Of a DNA stretch of 38,667 bases, positions 22,644 to 31,245 are shown in pieces; the stretch's first letter is position 1; each line of letters starts with the position of its first letter. Location of the stretch: the NCBI GenBank assembly GCA_013360865.1, contig JABWAS010000009.1:1-38667 (forward strand), in the 5' to 3' direction. Origin of the DNA: Candidatus Paceibacter sp. (GTDB taxonomy: Bacteria > Patescibacteriota > Minisyncoccia > UBA9983). A model generated the notes under the pieces. The model had not been told where the DNA came from, searched no databases, and was given only the letters and a program-made list of their open reading frames with translations. Position numbers and translations under genes: made by a program.

Positions 22644-25022
22644 ATGAACGGGGTTGATAAGAAAAATTTATCCGAGCAGGACATTTGCTCAAAATATGTT
22701 TTGCCGGCGATTGTCAACGCCGGCTGGGATTTGCACAAACAAATCAGAGAGCAACTAACTTTCACGGCGGGAAGAGTAATCGTCAAAGGGAGATTCGCGA
22801 CAAGAGGCGAGAAAAAGCGCGCCGATTTTATTCTTTATTATAAAAACAATCTCCCGATAGCGCTCATAGAAGCAAAAGACAATAATCATTCCGTCGGCTC
22901 CGGTATGCAACAGGCCTTAAACTACGCCGAAATGCTGGATATTCCTTTCGTATACAGCACGAACGGAGACGCCTTTCTGGAGCATAACAAACTGGCCAAA
23001 GACGGTTTAAAAGAAACGGAAATATCAATGGATAATTTCCCGTCTCCCGATGAGCTTTACAAAAGATATATCAAAGCAAAAGGCCTTTCCTCCGAACAAC
23101 AAGCCGTAATGGAGCAGGAATATCATCAAGAGATTGGAGGCAGAAGCCCGCGATACTTCCAGCAAATTGCCATCAATAGAACGGTAGAGGCAATAGCAAA
23201 AGGACAAAAGAGGATTTTACTGGTAATGGCTACCGGCACGGGAAAAACTTACACGGCCTTTCAGATAATCTGGCGGCTCTGGAAATCAAAAACCAAAAAA
23301 AGAATTCTATTTCTGGTGGACAGAAATATTCTGGCCGACCAAACGATGATGAACGACTTCCGCCACTTCGGCGACAAGATGACAAAGATTGAAAACAGGA
23401 CAGTGGACAAGTCTTATGAAATTTATCTTGCTCTTTATCAAGGCATTACCGGACTGGAAGAAGAGAAAAATATTTTCAAGCAATTTTCGCCGGATTTTTT
23501 TGACCTGATAATCGTGGACGAGTGCCACAGGGGAAGCGCCAGAGATAATTCCCAGTGGCGGGATGTTCTTGAATATTACAAAAGCGCGACCCAAATCGGA
23601 CTTACCGCCACACCCAAAGAAACAAAAGATATTTCCACTCAAACTTATTTCGGCGAGCCGGTATATACTTATTCTCTGCGGCAGGGAATTGATGACGGTT
23701 TTCTTGCGCCGTATAAAGTCATCAGAATAATTATTGACAGAGATGTGGAAGGATATCGCCCGCAAGAAGGTAAGTTAGACAAATACGGCTACGAAATTCC
23801 GGACAGAATTTACAACACCAAAGATTTTGACAGAAATATCGTCCTGGACGACAGGACAAAGCTGGTGGCCAAAAAGATAACCCAATATCTCAAAGAAACG
23901 GACCGGGTGCAAAAAGCCATAGTTTTTTGCGTTGACATCAACCACGCCGAAAGAATGAGACAAGCTTTGGTAAACGAAAATGCCGACCTTGCGGCGGAAA
24001 ACCGCCGATACATTGTCCGCATTACCGGCGATAACGAAGAGGGCAAGAAGGAGCTGGACAATTTCATAGACCCGGAAAGCCCATACCCTGTTATAACCAC
24101 CACTTCCAAACTTATGACCACTGGCGTTGACGCCCAAACCTGCAAACTGATAGTGCTTGATACCAACATCAATTCAATGACCGAGTTTAAGCAGATTATC
24201 GGCCGTGGCACGCGCCTTAGGGAAGATTACAACAAATTTTACTTCACCATTATGGATTTCCGCGGCGCCACCGAACTTTTCGCCGACCCGGATTTTGACG
24301 GCGATCCGGTGGTAATTTACCAGCCGAAAGACAACGAGCCGCTAAACCCACCCGCCGAAGCGGAAACGGGACAGGACGCGACCGTCTATAATCCCCAGGA
24401 AGAAATAATGATAAACGATACCCCTGTTCTTAATGGCGCCGGAATTATTAAAGACGCGCCTAAAAAATATTTCGTAAACGGAATAGATGTAAAGATTATC
24501 AACGAGCGGGTGCAGTACATCGGCGAGGACGGGAGGCTTATTACGGAATCGCTCAAAGATTACACCAAGAAAAACATTCTTAAAGAACACGCCTCTCTTG
24601 ATAAATTTCTTAATGCCTGGACTAAATCGGACAAAAAAGAAGCGATTATAAAAGAATTGGAAAAGAAAGGGGTGATTTTTGACGCACTGGAGCAAGAAGC
24701 CGGAAAAAATCTTGACCCTTTTGACCTCATTTGCCACATAGCTTATGGCAAACCGCCGCTTACAAGAAAGGAAAGGGCGAAAAATATCCACAAAAAAGAT
24801 TATTTCGCAAAATACGAAGGCAGGGCGAGAGAAATAATAGACGCGCTTGTAGACAAATACGCCGACGAGGGCATTACCGCCATTGACGATATCGGCGACC
24901 TTTCCGTTACGCCGTTTACCCAATTTGGCACGCCGATGGAAATAGTCAACAATATTTTCGGCGGGCGGGAAAAATATCTAGAAGTTATCAAAAAAATACA
25001 GGAATCAATCTACGCCAATTAA
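22644..25022 (+). CDS. hsdR: Type I restriction enzyme R subunit (EcoEI-like HsdR)
   Basis: ATP-dependent translocase and nuclease of a type I restriction system; 792 residues, the EcoEI-type length. The N-terminal HSDR_N nuclease has D61 (ADFILYY) and E76-x-K78 (ALIEAKD). SF2 helicase: Walker A ATGTGKT (196-202), DECH (292-295), GLTATP, and motifs V/VI in TTGVDAQTCK and FKQIIGRGTRLRED. The C-terminal part resembles the EcoEI R C-terminal domain. All motifs are intact. First gene of the island, 3 nt before hsdM. Confidence 0.95.
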   Translation: MNGVDKKNLSEQDICSKYVLPAIVNAGWDLHKQIREQLTFTAGRVIVKGRFATRGEKKRADFILYYKNNLPIALIEAKDNNHSVGSGMQQALNYAEMLDIPFVYSTNGDAFLEHNKLAKDGLKETEISMDNFPSPDELYKRYIKAKGLSSEQQAVMEQEYHQEIGGRSPRYFQQIAINRTVEAIAKGQKRILLVMATGTGKTYTAFQIIWRLWKSKTKKRILFLVDRNILADQTMMNDFRHFGDKMTKIENRTVDKSYEIYLALYQGITGLEEEKNIFKQFSPDFFDLIIVDECHRGSARDNSQWRDVLEYYKSATQIGLTATPKETKDISTQTYFGEPVYTYSLRQGIDDGFLAPYKVIRIIIDRDVEGYRPQEGKLDKYGYEIPDRIYNTKDFDRNIVLDDRTKLVAKKITQYLKETDRVQKAIVFCVDINHAERMRQALVNENADLAAENRRYIVRITGDNEEGKKELDNFIDPESPYPVITTTSKLMTTGVDAQTCKLIVLDTNINSMTEFKQIIGRGTRLREDYNKFYFTIMDFRGATELFADPDFDGDPVVIYQPKDNEPLNPPAEAETGQDATVYNPQEEIMINDTPVLNGAGIIKDAPKKYFVNGIDVKIINERVQYIGEDGRLITESLKDYTKKNILKEHASLDKFLNAWTKSDKKEAIIKELEKKGVIFDALEQEAGKNLDPFDLICHIAYGKPPLTRKERAKNIHKKDYFAKYEGRAREIIDALVDKYADEGITAIDDIGDLSVTPFTQFGTPMEIVNNIFGGREKYLEVIKKIQESIYAN

Positions 25023-25025
25023 TTT

Positions 25026-26456
25026 ATGCCTATCCAATCAACCATCAAATCAATCCAAGATATTATGCGCAAAGACGCCGGCGTGGACGGAGACGCTCAG
25101 CGACTTTCCCAGCTTGTCTGGCTTTTGTTCCTTAAAATTTTTGACGACAAAGAAAAAGAATACGAGCTGATAGACAACAAATACAGGTCCCCGTTGCCGA
25201 ACGAATTGCGCTGGAGGAATTGGGCGCAAGACCCGGAAGGAATGACGGGCGATGAACTTTTAGACTTCACCAACAATAAACTTTTCAAAAAGTTAAAATC
25301 GCTTTCTTTCGGCGCCAATGACGACCCGCGCGGATTTATCGTCAAAGAAGTTTTTGAAGACACTTACAATTATATGAAGTCCGGAACACTGATCCGGCAG
25401 GTGATAAACAAGATAAACGAGATAGATTTCAACCGACAGGAAGATAAGCACCACTTCAATGAGATTTACGAGCATTTGCTCAAAGAGCTGCAAAGCGCCG
25501 GAAACGCGGGGGAATATTACACGCCAAGACCGCTTACAAAATTTGTGGTTGAAATGGTTAATCCAAAATTGGGAGAAATAATTTTGGACCCGTCTTGCGG
25601 CACAGGCGGCTTCCTTGTGAGCGCCTTGGAGCATATAAGGGGCAAAGGAGAAGTTAAGACTGCCAAAGATGAAAAAATACTTCAATCATCCATCCGCGGA
25701 GTGGAGTTAAAGCCACTTCCGCATTTGCTGGCCATTACCAATATGATTTTGCACGGAGTGGAAACGCCTCAGCAGATTAAAAGAGCCGATATGCTTTCCC
25801 GTCCGATCAGAGAATACGGCCCGAAGGACAGGGTAGATGTGATAGTGGCCAATCCGCCTTTTGGCGGGGTAGTCAAAGATGGCACGGAAGCCAACTTCCC
25901 GCAGGCCTTCAGAACCAAAGAGACGGCTGATCTTTTTCTCGTCTTATTTATCCACCTTCTAAAACCGGGAGGCAGAGCGGGGATAGTGCTTCCGGATGGA
26001 ACGCTTTTCGGCGAAGGCGTGAAAAGCGCCATTAAAGAAAAACTGCTTCAGGAATGCAATCTGCATACCATTGTCCGGCTTCCGCCGGGAGTCTTCAGCC
26101 CTTACGCCGGAGTAAATACAAATCTGTTGTTTTTTGAAAAAGCAAAACCTACCAAAGAAGTTTGGTATTATCAAATGCCTTTGCCGGAAGGATTGAGGCA
26201 ATACACCAAAGGCAGGCCGATAAAAGACGAGGAGTTTACAGTTGTCAAAAACTGGTGGCAAAACCGCGAAAAAGAAGACAACAAAAACGCCTGGAAAGTA
26301 TCAATAGACGAAATAAAAGCCAGAAATTATAACCTAGACCTCAAAAATCCGAACAAAAAAGAAAACTACATCCGCAAATCTCCGGAGGAGATTCTGGAAG
26401 GGTTGATGGGGAAGGAAGAGGAGATTATTAAAATTTTAAGGGAGATAGAAAAATGA
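25026..26456 (+). CDS. hsdM: Type I restriction-modification system M subunit (N6-adenine methyltransferase)
   Basis: 476 residues. N-terminal HsdM helical domain (DAQRLSQLVWLLFLKIFDDK), then the gamma-class methyltransferase: SAM-binding motif I ILDPSCGTGGFLV, catalytic motif IV VIVANPPFGG, and the GEYYTPRPLTKFVVEMV block. With HsdS it methylates the recognition site, and with HsdR it restricts. It starts 3 nt after hsdR. The usual next gene, hsdS, is displaced by three inserted genes. Confidence 0.96.
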   Translation: MPIQSTIKSIQDIMRKDAGVDGDAQRLSQLVWLLFLKIFDDKEKEYELIDNKYRSPLPNELRWRNWAQDPEGMTGDELLDFTNNKLFKKLKSLSFGANDDPRGFIVKEVFEDTYNYMKSGTLIRQVINKINEIDFNRQEDKHHFNEIYEHLLKELQSAGNAGEYYTPRPLTKFVVEMVNPKLGEIILDPSCGTGGFLVSALEHIRGKGEVKTAKDEKILQSSIRGVELKPLPHLLAITNMILHGVETPQQIKRADMLSRPIREYGPKDRVDVIVANPPFGGVVKDGTEANFPQAFRTKETADLFLVLFIHLLKPGGRAGIVLPDGTLFGEGVKSAIKEKLLQECNLHTIVRLPPGVFSPYAGVNTNLLFFEKAKPTKEVWYYQMPLPEGLRQYTKGRPIKDEEFTVVKNWWQNREKEDNKNAWKVSIDEIKARNYNLDLKNPNKKENYIRKSPEEILEGLMGKEEEIIKILREIEK

Positions 26457-26466
26457 TATAAGGCCT

Positions 26467-27354
26467 ATGATAAGTGAAGAACAGGTTAACAGGTGGGCTA
26501 ATCCGCCAAGTGACACAGAGAGTGAGAAATGCACTAGGTCTATACGACAAATTACGGATGCACTTCGTAATCATTTTGGTGACAAGATTTCTTTTGTCCG
26601 GCAAGGATCCCATCACAACCGCACAAATATCCGGCTTGATAGTGATATTGATATTGCCGTGGTGCACAAGGATTCTTACTACCCTGATGTAAGTAGACTT
26701 AGCGAGACAGACAAGCAACTTTATAATCGATATCGTGCTAAAGCCAAATACACTTACTTTCAATTTAAAATGGAGGTGTATGATGTGTTGAAGAGCGAGT
26801 TCGGCATACTTAACGTTGAACGAAAGAATAAGTGTATCCGTCTAAAAGGCAACTCGTCGCGCGTTAATGCTGACATCGTGCCGGCATTCGAGCATCACCG
26901 TTTTAGTTCGTATGGCGTTATTTCGGCGAGCGGAATCGGTCTCTGTACGGATAAAAATGATCTAATTTATAGCTTTCCGAAGCAACACTACGAGAATGGC
27001 GTAACAAAAAACGATAGGACTGCCCGGGCATACAAGTCTGTGGTGCGAGTATTCAAAAACATCAGAAATGATTTAAAGGAAAAAAATTTGCTCCGGGGCG
27101 GCGATATGCCTTCATTCTTTATTGAATGTCTTGTCTGGAACGTACCAAACAATTATTTTTCTGGAAAGACATATCGAGAAGACGCATTGGCGGTAGCCGA
27201 CAAGATTTGGGAGGACATGCATGATGCAAAAATTGCTGATGAATACGCTGAAGTATGCAATCTTCACTGGTTATTCAAAGGCAGCCCATACCGCACCCAC
27301 GAGCGAGCGAAAGATTTTGCGCTTCAAGTCTGGTCCCACATAAAGGAAACATGA
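26467..27354 (+). CDS. CD-NTase-like nucleotidyltransferase (cGAS/DncV superfamily)
   Basis: 295 residues. The nucleotidyltransferase signature is GS (47-48) ... DIDI, giving metal-binding D60 and D62, with a third Asp in VNADIVPAFEH (about D136). Downstream GVTKNDRTARAYKSVVRVFKNIR is typical of the OAS/CD-NTase helical part. CD-NTases make cyclic di- or trinucleotides after phage sensing and activate a neighbouring effector. The TGA overlaps the ATG of a TM protein by 4 nt, the classic two-gene type I CBASS layout. It starts 10 nt after hsdM. The product nucleotide cannot be predicted. A less likely alternative is a non-signalling NTase. Confidence 0.82.
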   Translation: MISEEQVNRWANPPSDTESEKCTRSIRQITDALRNHFGDKISFVRQGSHHNRTNIRLDSDIDIAVVHKDSYYPDVSRLSETDKQLYNRYRAKAKYTYFQFKMEVYDVLKSEFGILNVERKNKCIRLKGNSSRVNADIVPAFEHHRFSSYGVISASGIGLCTDKNDLIYSFPKQHYENGVTKNDRTARAYKSVVRVFKNIRNDLKEKNLLRGGDMPSFFIECLVWNVPNNYFSGKTYREDALAVADKIWEDMHDAKIADEYAEVCNLHWLFKGSPYRTHERAKDFALQVWSHIKET

Positions 27355-27848
27355 AAAATACAAACGACAATTATAAAAAAGATGTGCTGATAGCCGCTCT
27401 TGAAGAGCGGTACGAGGCGATGCGCATAATTCGCGAACGAGTGCAAAATATTGGCGTATGGGCTCTTGGGTTCATGGTTGCTGTAGCCGGATGGATCTCA
27501 CAGAGCGACTCTTTTATTGCGTTAGAGTGGAAGTTTTTCTACCTCATAGCGCTTGGGGTAGCATTCTGGGCTCTTCGTTTTAGGTATTTGAGCGATTTAA
27601 AAAAAGGATTCTCTATTCAACAGCGAGTTGTCGTTCGTCTTGAGAAGGCATTAGGTCTTTATACGCCGAAAACATTTGACGATCTAGAAGACCCGATTTA
27701 TCCGAAGAAGTGGGAGCAAGCCGGAAACGCTGAAGGTGATGGCAAATTCTTTTCTAGTACATATCTACTTTTATATATTGGCTTTGCGATATTAGCATTT
27801 GCAATGTTTCTTCAATCAGAGCATAACTCTTTTATTTGTTTGTTCTGA
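27351..27848 (+). CDS. Three-TM protein coupled to the CD-NTase, candidate pore-forming CBASS effector
   Basis: 165 residues from ATG 27351 (ATGA overlap; AAAGGA upstream). Amphipathic N-terminus, TM1 VWALGFMVAVAGWI, TM2 FFYLIALGVAFWALRF, a soluble stretch of about 70 residues with the EKALGLYTPKTF region, and TM3 TYLLLYIGFAILAFAMF near the C-terminus. The arrangement recalls SLATT-type and other TM effectors that damage the membrane when their CD-NTase is active, but the third TM differs from the two-TM SLATT plan. No nucleotide-sensing domain (SAVED, CARF) is visible. Function is inferred from position and topology only. Confidence 0.65.
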   Translation: MKNTNDNYKKDVLIAALEERYEAMRIIRERVQNIGVWALGFMVAVAGWISQSDSFIALEWKFFYLIALGVAFWALRFRYLSDLKKGFSIQQRVVVRLEKALGLYTPKTFDDLEDPIYPKKWEQAGNAEGDGKFFSSTYLLLYIGFAILAFAMFLQSEHNSFICLF

Positions 27849-27912
27849 TAAAATATTTATTTTTCAATAAAATTTTTTTTAATGAAATGGAAACTAATTA
27901 CCCAACAAAAAA

Positions 27913-28875
27913 ATGAACAAAGTACAAAAATTAAGATTAAAATTCAGAAAAAGCATAATGCCGGGTTGGTTTTTTGGATTATTTATTGCAATAGTTTTCG
28001 CATGGATTCTTTATTTAGATTACAAAGCAGATGGATTAACGAGGAGTATCTTTCCTTTTTTAAATGACTACAAGGCAGATTGGAATATGTGGTCAGCGAT
28101 TGGCACAATCTTATCTGCAATGGTTGCTTTGGTTATTGCTGTTTTTGGTTATTTAGAATCTTTAAAAAGAGATACCAAGTCTAAACGAAAAGAAGCAATT
28201 GAAAAAATTATTATACCCCTAAGGAAAGATTTACATAATTTTATTGGTTATAAATGGCATACTTGCCATCTTCTTGGCAGGTCTTACAAATTAGAAAATT
28301 TAAGATTGGATTTTCCACTCCATTATTTTTGGCTGGACAATAAAATTAAAGAAAAGTTAGAATATTTTGATTTGCAGTGGGATCGTTTTGAATACCTGAG
28401 CCATCAAGAAAAAAATAATTTTACAAAACTTATAGCTGATATTACTAAAAATTTTTTGGAAAATCAGAAAATATCCATTAGGTGCTTTCCGTTAGGAGAA
28501 GGGCATATTGAAGAGGCTATTAATAACATTCATTGGTCTTGTACAATAGGTGGTAAAAGTGGAGCCGCTGTGACTCTGCATAGTTTAGTGTTATTAAACC
28601 AATCCTTGACTGATTATTTAAACAAAAGAAAAGAAGAAAAAGATATTCCAAATAACCGAATTGATAATGTTCATTTCAGTATGCACAGCTCAAGTGTATC
28701 AGTGAAACTTATGCCACAGCCAACTGTTGAGCAATCTAACGCGCTACTGAGTGAAATCAGGATAGCAATTGATAAAAACACGGGCGTAAAACAATATCAA
28801 AAAGAATGGCAAGAATTACACAAAAATGGTTTGGAATTATTGGAGTTCATTGATTCATGGCTTTCAAAACAATAA
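27913..28875 (+). CDS. Two-TM protein of unknown function in the restriction/CBASS island
   Basis: 320 residues. TM1 FFGLFIAIVFAWILYL, TM2 in MWSAIGTILSAMVALVIAVFGYL, then a basic linker (KRDTKSKRKEAIEK) and a soluble alpha-rich domain of about 230 residues. The WSAIGTI...VALVIAVFGY segment is a motif of many orphan membrane proteins found in mobile regions. No catalytic motif is recognised. Base composition is visibly AT-richer than hsdR and hsdM. It overlaps the hsdS start by 19 nt, so it is expressed with the operon. It may be another effector or anti-phage component. Confidence 0.6.
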   Translation: MNKVQKLRLKFRKSIMPGWFFGLFIAIVFAWILYLDYKADGLTRSIFPFLNDYKADWNMWSAIGTILSAMVALVIAVFGYLESLKRDTKSKRKEAIEKIIIPLRKDLHNFIGYKWHTCHLLGRSYKLENLRLDFPLHYFWLDNKIKEKLEYFDLQWDRFEYLSHQEKNNFTKLIADITKNFLENQKISIRCFPLGEGHIEEAINNIHWSCTIGGKSGAAVTLHSLVLLNQSLTDYLNKRKEEKDIPNNRIDNVHFSMHSSSVSVKLMPQPTVEQSNALLSEIRIAIDKNTGVKQYQKEWQELHKNGLELLEFIDSWLSKQ

Positions 28876-30044
28876 AAAAATTAGGAGATAAAAGCATACT
28901 ATCTATAACAAGCGGAGGAACTCCTTCGCGAAGGAATTTAGAGTATTATAAAGGGAATATTTTATGGTTAAAATCTGGGGAGTTGAACGACAGCCAGCAT
29001 ATTAACAACTCTGAAGAAAAAATATCTGAAAAAGCATTAAAAAATTCTAGCGCAAAAATTTTTCCTAAAAATACCGTTTTATTTGCCATGTATGGCGCAA
29101 CGGCTGGAAAGCTAGGCATTTTAGATGTACCGGCGGCAACCAATCAGGCTGTTGCGGGTATGGTTTGTAATGAAAAGGTTTTACATTATAAATATCTATT
29201 TTATTCTTTGTTGAATATCAGAGAAAAAATAGTAGATAAAGCATGGGGTGGAGCTCAGCCAAATCTTAGTCAAACAATAATAAAAAATTTTGAAATCCCT
29301 CTTCCTCCTCTTTCAATCCAGAAGAAAATTGTTGAGAGGATTGAAAGGTTGATGGGGAAGATTGATGAGGCGAAGAAATTGCGGAAAGAGGCGATGGCGG
29401 ACGCCGCGGCCTTGATTCCTTCGGCTTTGCATAAAATTTTTGAAGAGGGGAAAAAGAAGGGGTGGGAAGAGAAAAGTTTAGGCGAGATTTGTGATATTGC
29501 TCGCGGTGGTTCGCCTCGTCCGATTAAAAATTATCTGACCGAAGCAGAAGACGGGATTAACTGGATTAAAATAGCTGATGCGACAAATTCAACAAAATAT
29601 ATATATAAAACAAAAGAAAAAATAAATAAAGAAGGTATGAAAAAAACACGAATAGTAAAGCCGGGCGACCTTATCCTCACAAACTCTATGAGTTTTGGAC
29701 GACCGTATATTATGAAGACCACTGGCGCCATACATGACGGCTGGTTATTGTTGCGTCCAAGGAAAAACATTTTAGAGGAGTATATGTATTATTTTCTAAG
29801 TTCAGATGAAATTTATAATCAATTTAGTTTTTTAGCTGGTGGCGCAGTTGTGCAAAATTTAAACAGCGAATTGGTAAAAGGTGTGAAAATATTGATACCT
29901 CCGTTCTCTGATCAGCAAAAAATAGTCAAATATCTTGATTCGCTATTCGAAAAAATCGGCAAGGTTAGAGCTATGCAGGAGCAGACAAACAAAGAGCTAA
30001 AAGAGCTTGAAAAATCGGTTTTGAGAGGGGTGTTTGTGCTATAA
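28857..30044 (+). CDS. hsdS: Type I restriction-modification specificity subunit
   Basis: 395 residues with the two-half HsdS layout. TRD1 spans about residues 1-150 and ends in the conserved helix IPLPPLSIQKKIVERIERL. TRD2 spans about 205-365 and ends in ILIPPFSDQQKIVKYLDSL with a helical tail. Each TRD reads half of the bipartite site. The C-terminal helix region reappears as a 40-nt scar at 30796-30835. The gene overlaps the preceding 2-TM gene. It completes the system with hsdR and hsdM, although 2.4 kb separates it from hsdM. Confidence 0.93.
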   Translation: MAFKTIKKLGDKSILSITSGGTPSRRNLEYYKGNILWLKSGELNDSQHINNSEEKISEKALKNSSAKIFPKNTVLFAMYGATAGKLGILDVPAATNQAVAGMVCNEKVLHYKYLFYSLLNIREKIVDKAWGGAQPNLSQTIIKNFEIPLPPLSIQKKIVERIERLMGKIDEAKKLRKEAMADAAALIPSALHKIFEEGKKKGWEEKSLGEICDIARGGSPRPIKNYLTEAEDGINWIKIADATNSTKYIYKTKEKINKEGMKKTRIVKPGDLILTNSMSFGRPYIMKTTGAIHDGWLLLRPRKNILEEYMYYFLSSDEIYNQFSFLAGGAVVQNLNSELVKGVKILIPPFSDQQKIVKYLDSLFEKIGKVRAMQEQTNKELKELEKSVLRGVFVL

Positions 30045-30045
30045 T
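30037..30045 (+). promoter_or_regulatory. Extended -10 promoter of the NYN gene, inside the hsdS end
   Basis: TGCTATAAT spanning the hsdS stop, with 15 nt to the ATG at 30061. Confidence 0.55.
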
Positions 30046-30060
30046 TAAAGTAATATTTTT

Positions 30061-30681
30061 ATGGAAAGAAAAATTGAAACAAGGAGATTTGCGTTTATAG
30101 ATGTTCAAAATACGGCAAGCACTACGCGAAAATTGCTTGGTTTTGTTGTTGATTGGCATAAGCTCTGCGCTTATCTTAAAGAAAAATGGATGTGTGAAAA
30201 GGTGTTCTTTTATTCCGGCATAGATGAAGGCGACGAAGAAACAGCCAGGGAATTTGAACTTCTGTCTAAAAACGGTTGCGTGGTAAAGGCAAAAACAATA
30301 TTTTCTTATAAAAAACCTGATAAAACCATATCAATAAAATGTGTTAATTGCGGCGCGGAAAATGTTGAGATAGTGGATATGGGCTATAACAAAAAATCAA
30401 ACTGTGATGTTGATCTGACGGTGGACGCACTGGAACACGCCGGACCAAACATAGAGTTTCTAATTTTTACAGGCGATGGAGATTTTGATTATTTAATACA
30501 GAAAATTATTGAAAAGGGAACAAAAGTATATATTGTTTCCTCTAATGCCGGCGTCAGGAAGCCCGGAGTAAATACAAAAAGATTATCAACCAAATTAAAA
30601 AATTTAATCAAAGAAAACAAAAACAACGTTCATTTTATAAATATTGACAGCTGGAAAATGAAAATAAAAAAGGACATTTAA
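30061..30681 (+). CDS. NYN-domain (LabA/DUF88-like) putative ribonuclease
   Basis: 206 residues. PIN-like NYN fold with the acidic residues FIDVQN near the start, KSNCDVDLTVDAL in the middle and IFTGDGDFDYLI in the second half, a complete set for a metal-dependent nuclease. An insert with CVNCGAE resembles half of a zinc ribbon. Ends in a lysine-rich tail. It may be part of the defence island or an unrelated RNA-processing gene. The hairpin CAAACCG-n-CACG...CGTG-n-CGGTTTG at 30695-30721 follows, without a T-run. Confidence 0.8.
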   Translation: MERKIETRRFAFIDVQNTASTTRKLLGFVVDWHKLCAYLKEKWMCEKVFFYSGIDEGDEETAREFELLSKNGCVVKAKTIFSYKKPDKTISIKCVNCGAENVEIVDMGYNKKSNCDVDLTVDALEHAGPNIEFLIFTGDGDFDYLIQKIIEKGTKVYIVSSNAGVRKPGVNTKRLSTKLKNLIKENKNNVHFINIDSWKMKIKKDI

Positions 30682-30795
30682 ATATATAAAAATACAAACC
30701 GCCACGAAGCGTGACGGTTTGCGAATGACAATTATTATAATACTCCCAAAGGTTAAAAAGTCAACAAGTTGTTGTCCACAAACACCAAAATTAAT

Positions 30796-30835
30796 CTCCG
30801 AACAGCAAAAAATCGTCAAATATCTTGATTCGCTT
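30796..30835 (+). pseudogene. Remnant of an hsdS 3' end
   Basis: 40 nt that match 29906-29945 inside hsdS at 36 positions. They encode SEQQKIVKYLDSL against SDQQKIVKYLDSL. The frame continues to a TGA about 55 nt later and overlaps the start of the zincin gene. There is no start or remaining TRD. It is best explained as the leftover end of an older hsdS after allele replacement or module insertion. Confidence 0.8.
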
Positions 30836-30849
30836 GGTAAACAAATTTT

Positions 30850-31233
30850 ATGCTCAAAAAAGATTTTGCAAAGTTGGTGAAAGAAGGGATTAAGGCTATT
30901 CCGGAGAAGTTTTTGCGCCTGGTTAATAACGCGGCGATTGTGGTGGAGAATTGGCCTTCGGCCGAGCAGAAAAAGAAACTTCGTTTGCGTAAAAACATGA
31001 CGCTTCTGGGCTTGTATGAGGGCGTGCCGAGAACGAAACGCGATTCCGGCTACAATGGCATTTTGCCGGACAAAATCACCATTTTCATGGGGCCGATTCT
31101 GGAGACGGCAAAAGACGAAAACGACGTCAAAAAAATCGTCCGCGATACCGTCTGGCACGAAATCGCCCATCATTTCGGCCTTAGCGAAAGTGAAGTGAAA
31201 GAAGCGGAGAAAAGGAAGAAGAAAAAGAATTAA
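30850..31233 (+). CDS. Zincin-like metallopeptidase family protein (HExxH)
   Basis: 127 residues. The zinc motif is WHEIAHHFGLSESEV (HExxHxxGxxE). It ends in a lysine-rich tail. The layout matches the small bacterial metallopeptidase family of about 120-130 residues (COG3824/DUF1025-type). The substrate is unknown. It lies directly downstream of the hsdS scar and converges with the RecB-like nuclease gene with a 12-nt gap. Confidence 0.83.
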   Translation: MLKKDFAKLVKEGIKAIPEKFLRLVNNAAIVVENWPSAEQKKKLRLRKNMTLLGLYEGVPRTKRDSGYNGILPDKITIFMGPILETAKDENDVKKIVRDTVWHEIAHHFGLSESEVKEAEKRKKKKN

Positions 31234-31245
31234 AAATTTTTGAGA

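Noticed and set aside
24342-24923. 193-codon minus-strand ORF inside hsdR
   Set aside because: Antisense shadow; hsdR is continuous and intact.
30695-30721. Hairpin after the NYN gene as a rho-independent terminator
   Set aside because: The stem is good but no T-run follows on either useful side, so it is only mentioned with the gene.
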